Made by a program: the position numbers and the translations under genes. From contig CABUDI010000007.1 of the NCBI GenBank assembly GCA_902490305.1, positions 24,524 to 88,523 on the forward strand: a stretch of DNA of 64,000 nucleotides. The letters run 5' to 3'. The first letter of the stretch is position 1. Each line of letters begins with the position of its first letter. The notes below the pieces were generated by a model. It saw only the letters and a list, made by a program, of their open reading frames with translations, was not told the DNA's origin and searched no databases. Positions 62,306-64,000 of this stretch are shown piece by piece. This DNA is from an uncultured Collinsella sp. (GTDB lineage Bacteria > Actinomycetota > Coriobacteriia > Coriobacteriales > Coriobacteriaceae).

Positions 62306-62442
62306 TTTAACGCCGCAGGGTTACGAGTCTGAATTAAGGTGGCTACTGGCTTCGCCAGAAGTCGCGCGACGGAATCAGCTCCGGGGAAACGGGGCCTCCT
62401 TTGTTAACTCGCTACAGGGTTACTGGGCTGAATTCATTTTTA
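62249..62442. repeat. Two tandem 97-bp repeats downstream of fba
   Basis: Unit A (62249-62345) and unit B (62346-62442) both begin CTGGCTTCGCCAGAAGTCGC and share most of their length, including GCAGGGTTAC/ACAGGGTTAC and CTGAATT. Unit A supplies the 3' arm of the fba terminator hairpin; unit B has no 5' partner, so it looks like a duplicated terminator half. Confidence 0.7.
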
Positions 62443-62476
62443 GAGGTACCGTTTATCGGTGTTGAGGGTTCCTTTA

Positions 62477-62506
62477 TTGGGGCTTTCTTTTTTATCTCGC
62501 TACAAT
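62477..62506 (+). promoter_or_regulatory. Candidate promoter of transglutaminase-like gene
   Basis: TTGGGG (62477-62482) and TACAAT (62501-62506) are 18 bp apart, with a T-rich spacer. The start codon is 35 bp downstream of the -10. Confidence 0.45.
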
Positions 62507-62540
62507 GGGCTTCAAGAGTTCTAATGACTTGGAGTTTGGT

Positions 62541-63977
62541 ATGGCTGTTATTAATGTGCTGCCTTCGGATGGGAAGGTCATTGACGAGGGTCCTGTTGGT
62601 TGCTCTGTTGATGTTTGCTGTGATGATTTCCGTCATCTCGATATTGGACTGCCGCCCGAGATTCTTCGTCTCAAGGATGCCGGATATTTGACGCAGGCTG
62701 TTGCGGCTTGTGATCGTCTTTTGGGGCAGAATCCCGATCCCTCGCTTGCTGCCTGCGTTCGTGCCGAGCGGTATCGCATGCTTGAGACGCCGCTTCATTT
62801 TTCGGTGTCGCGCGATCGGGCTATTGCGATGATTCGCGAGGAGTGGCCTGAGTTTACCGAGGAGCAGTTTGACGATCTGATTGACCGTAAGCGTATTGAC
62901 TGGCGCTTTATCGATGGCGAGCTGTTCGTTCTCGACAACTTCCTCGATTCGCTTCGCGTATATCCCAAAGAGGTCCCCGGCATGCGTCCCGATCCTACGG
63001 ACGGAATTGCACTGCGCAACGAGATGCTCAAGGAGATGGAGTCACAAAACGGATTGACTCGCGTTATTACGCTTAAGGCGTCCTTGTCTGTCCCCGGCGC
63101 TCTAGAGGGGGAGACCGTTCGCGCTTGGCTTCCCGTAGCCGCCACCTGCCGCCAACAGTCTCAGGTCGAGATTCTCGACATGACGCCGGAGGGTGCTGTT
63201 GCTCCCGCGAACGCTTCGGCGCGTACCGCCTCGTGGTCTTCTTCGAGTGAGCGCTCATTCTCGGTGACTTATCGTTATCACATCGATGCTGCTTATTGTG
63301 ATGTCTACGGTGGCACACTTCCGGTTCATCCGCGTATGGACGCGCCTCTGCCCGAGGATATTTCCGAGGACCGTCCGCACATTGCATTTACGCCGTATCT
63401 GCAGCAGCTGACGGCCAGCGTTGTTGGCGGACTCGAGGATCCGCTCGATCGCGCCCGTGCTATCTATGATTGCCTGACGCAGTATATCGACTATCGCTAT
63501 CAGCCGCCGTACTTGCTTTTGGGATCTATTGCCGATGACTGCGCGCATTCGCTCCGCGGCGATTGCGGCGTTATGGCGCTCACGTTTATCACCATGTGCC
63601 GTATCGCGGGCGTGCCTGCCCGTTGGCAGAGCGGCCTCTACGTTGCGCCCGATTCGGTGGGGTCGCACGACTGGGCAGAGTTCTATACGCCGCAGACCGG
63701 TTGGCTCAACGCCGACGTGTCATTTGGATCTTCTGCTCGCAGGATGGGGGAGGAGTGGCGCCGCCGTCACTACTTTGGCAATCTCGACCCATGGCGTATG
63801 GTGGCCAACAATCGATTCCAGGCAGAGTTTGAGCCCTCGTTCGACGGCATGCGCGAGGACCCTTACGATAACCAGATGGGTGAGGCTTCGGTCGACGGTC
63901 GCGGATGCCGTCAGCGCGAGATGCTACGCACGGTCGAACTCATCGGGTTGATTTCCGATCTCAGCCGAACACATTGA
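62541..63977 (+). CDS. Transglutaminase-like domain protein
   Basis: The 478-residue cytoplasmic protein has an N-terminal helical part and a C-terminal transglutaminase/protease-like core. The core carries the catalytic Cys in RGDCGVMA (about 343), the His in HDWAEFY (about 377) and the Asp in NADVSFG (about 392). No signal peptide is seen, so it is probably cytoplasmic, unlike many secreted relatives. Such domains act as peptidases or crosslinkers; the substrate is unknown. ATG 62541 has GGAG seven bases upstream, and the frame extends 12 codons further upstream without a site. Only 23 bases of non-coding sequence follow. Confidence 0.85.
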   Translation: MAVINVLPSDGKVIDEGPVGCSVDVCCDDFRHLDIGLPPEILRLKDAGYLTQAVAACDRLLGQNPDPSLAACVRAERYRMLETPLHFSVSRDRAIAMIREEWPEFTEEQFDDLIDRKRIDWRFIDGELFVLDNFLDSLRVYPKEVPGMRPDPTDGIALRNEMLKEMESQNGLTRVITLKASLSVPGALEGETVRAWLPVAATCRQQSQVEILDMTPEGAVAPANASARTASWSSSSERSFSVTYRYHIDAAYCDVYGGTLPVHPRMDAPLPEDISEDRPHIAFTPYLQQLTASVVGGLEDPLDRARAIYDCLTQYIDYRYQPPYLLLGSIADDCAHSLRGDCGVMALTFITMCRIAGVPARWQSGLYVAPDSVGSHDWAEFYTPQTGWLNADVSFGSSARRMGEEWRRRHYFGNLDPWRMVANNRFQAEFEPSFDGMREDPYDNQMGEASVDGRGCRQREMLRTVELIGLISDLSRTH

Positions 63978-64000
63978 GCAAATAGGCCATTCCCGCAGTT

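Overview
The window looks like a chromosomal segment of an anaerobic, high-GC, gut-type actinobacterium of the class Coriobacteriia, most probably a Collinsella. The reasons are the GC-rich codon use with strong Shine-Dalgarno sites, an actinobacterial DUF3516 helicase next to anaerobe-type proteins (reverse rubrerythrin, ferredoxin-fused ETF alpha, class II aldolase), and the general gene complement. This is inference from protein character; no 16S or tRNA gene is present. About 50 protein genes are supported. I found no tRNA, rRNA, CRISPR array, complete insertion sequence or prophage.

Layout. 1-8.2 kb: the 3' part of a nuclease-like gene, reverse rubrerythrin, an alcohol/aldehyde dehydrogenase pair, a tiny holin-like toxin ORF, a HIRAN protein, a phosphoesterase and a DUF2130 coiled-coil protein. 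8.2-17.9 kb: a DUF3516 helicase, TrmB, a second methyltransferase, a membrane-tethered XRE regulator with a DUF4097 partner, and Elp3 with a spermidine-synthase-like protein. 17.9-23.5 kb: a three-gene minus-strand operon of TerB-domain protein, BrxD-like ATPase and BrxHI/Lhr-like helicase, the best candidate for a poorly described (probably defence or DNA-processing) system. 23.6-27.6 kb: DUF554 and a five-gene cluster of secreted or anchored surface proteins. 28-31.6 kb: a GlcD-type dehydrogenase with EtfB and ferredoxin-EtfA, predicted electron-bifurcating. 31.6-37.2 kb: HD protein, AzlCD, KdgT, a membrane GGDEF protein and an EamA exporter.

37.3-45.2 kb: single-chain PurL, a CPA2 antiporter, a BaiA-like short-chain dehydrogenase and homoserine dehydrogenase. 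45.4-51.7 kb: a complete branched-chain amino acid ABC importer with two tandem binding proteins (LivJ-LivJ-LivHMGF). 51.9-54.4 kb: CutC, a DUF4931/GalT-like protein and a BASS-family transporter. 54.6-64 kb: a RecJ-helicase fusion, Rel, a metallo-beta-lactamase-fold hydrolase, fructose-bisphosphate aldolase and a transglutaminase-like protein.

Non-coding structure is notable. A 123-bp element with matching terminal inverted repeats occurs twice at exactly the same length (1030-1152 and 11060-11182). Long, almost perfect extragenic palindromes with GGGAC-type cores occur at 6279, 20402 and 51782. A 97-bp unit is tandemly repeated downstream of the aldolase gene. Many operons end in clear intrinsic terminators.
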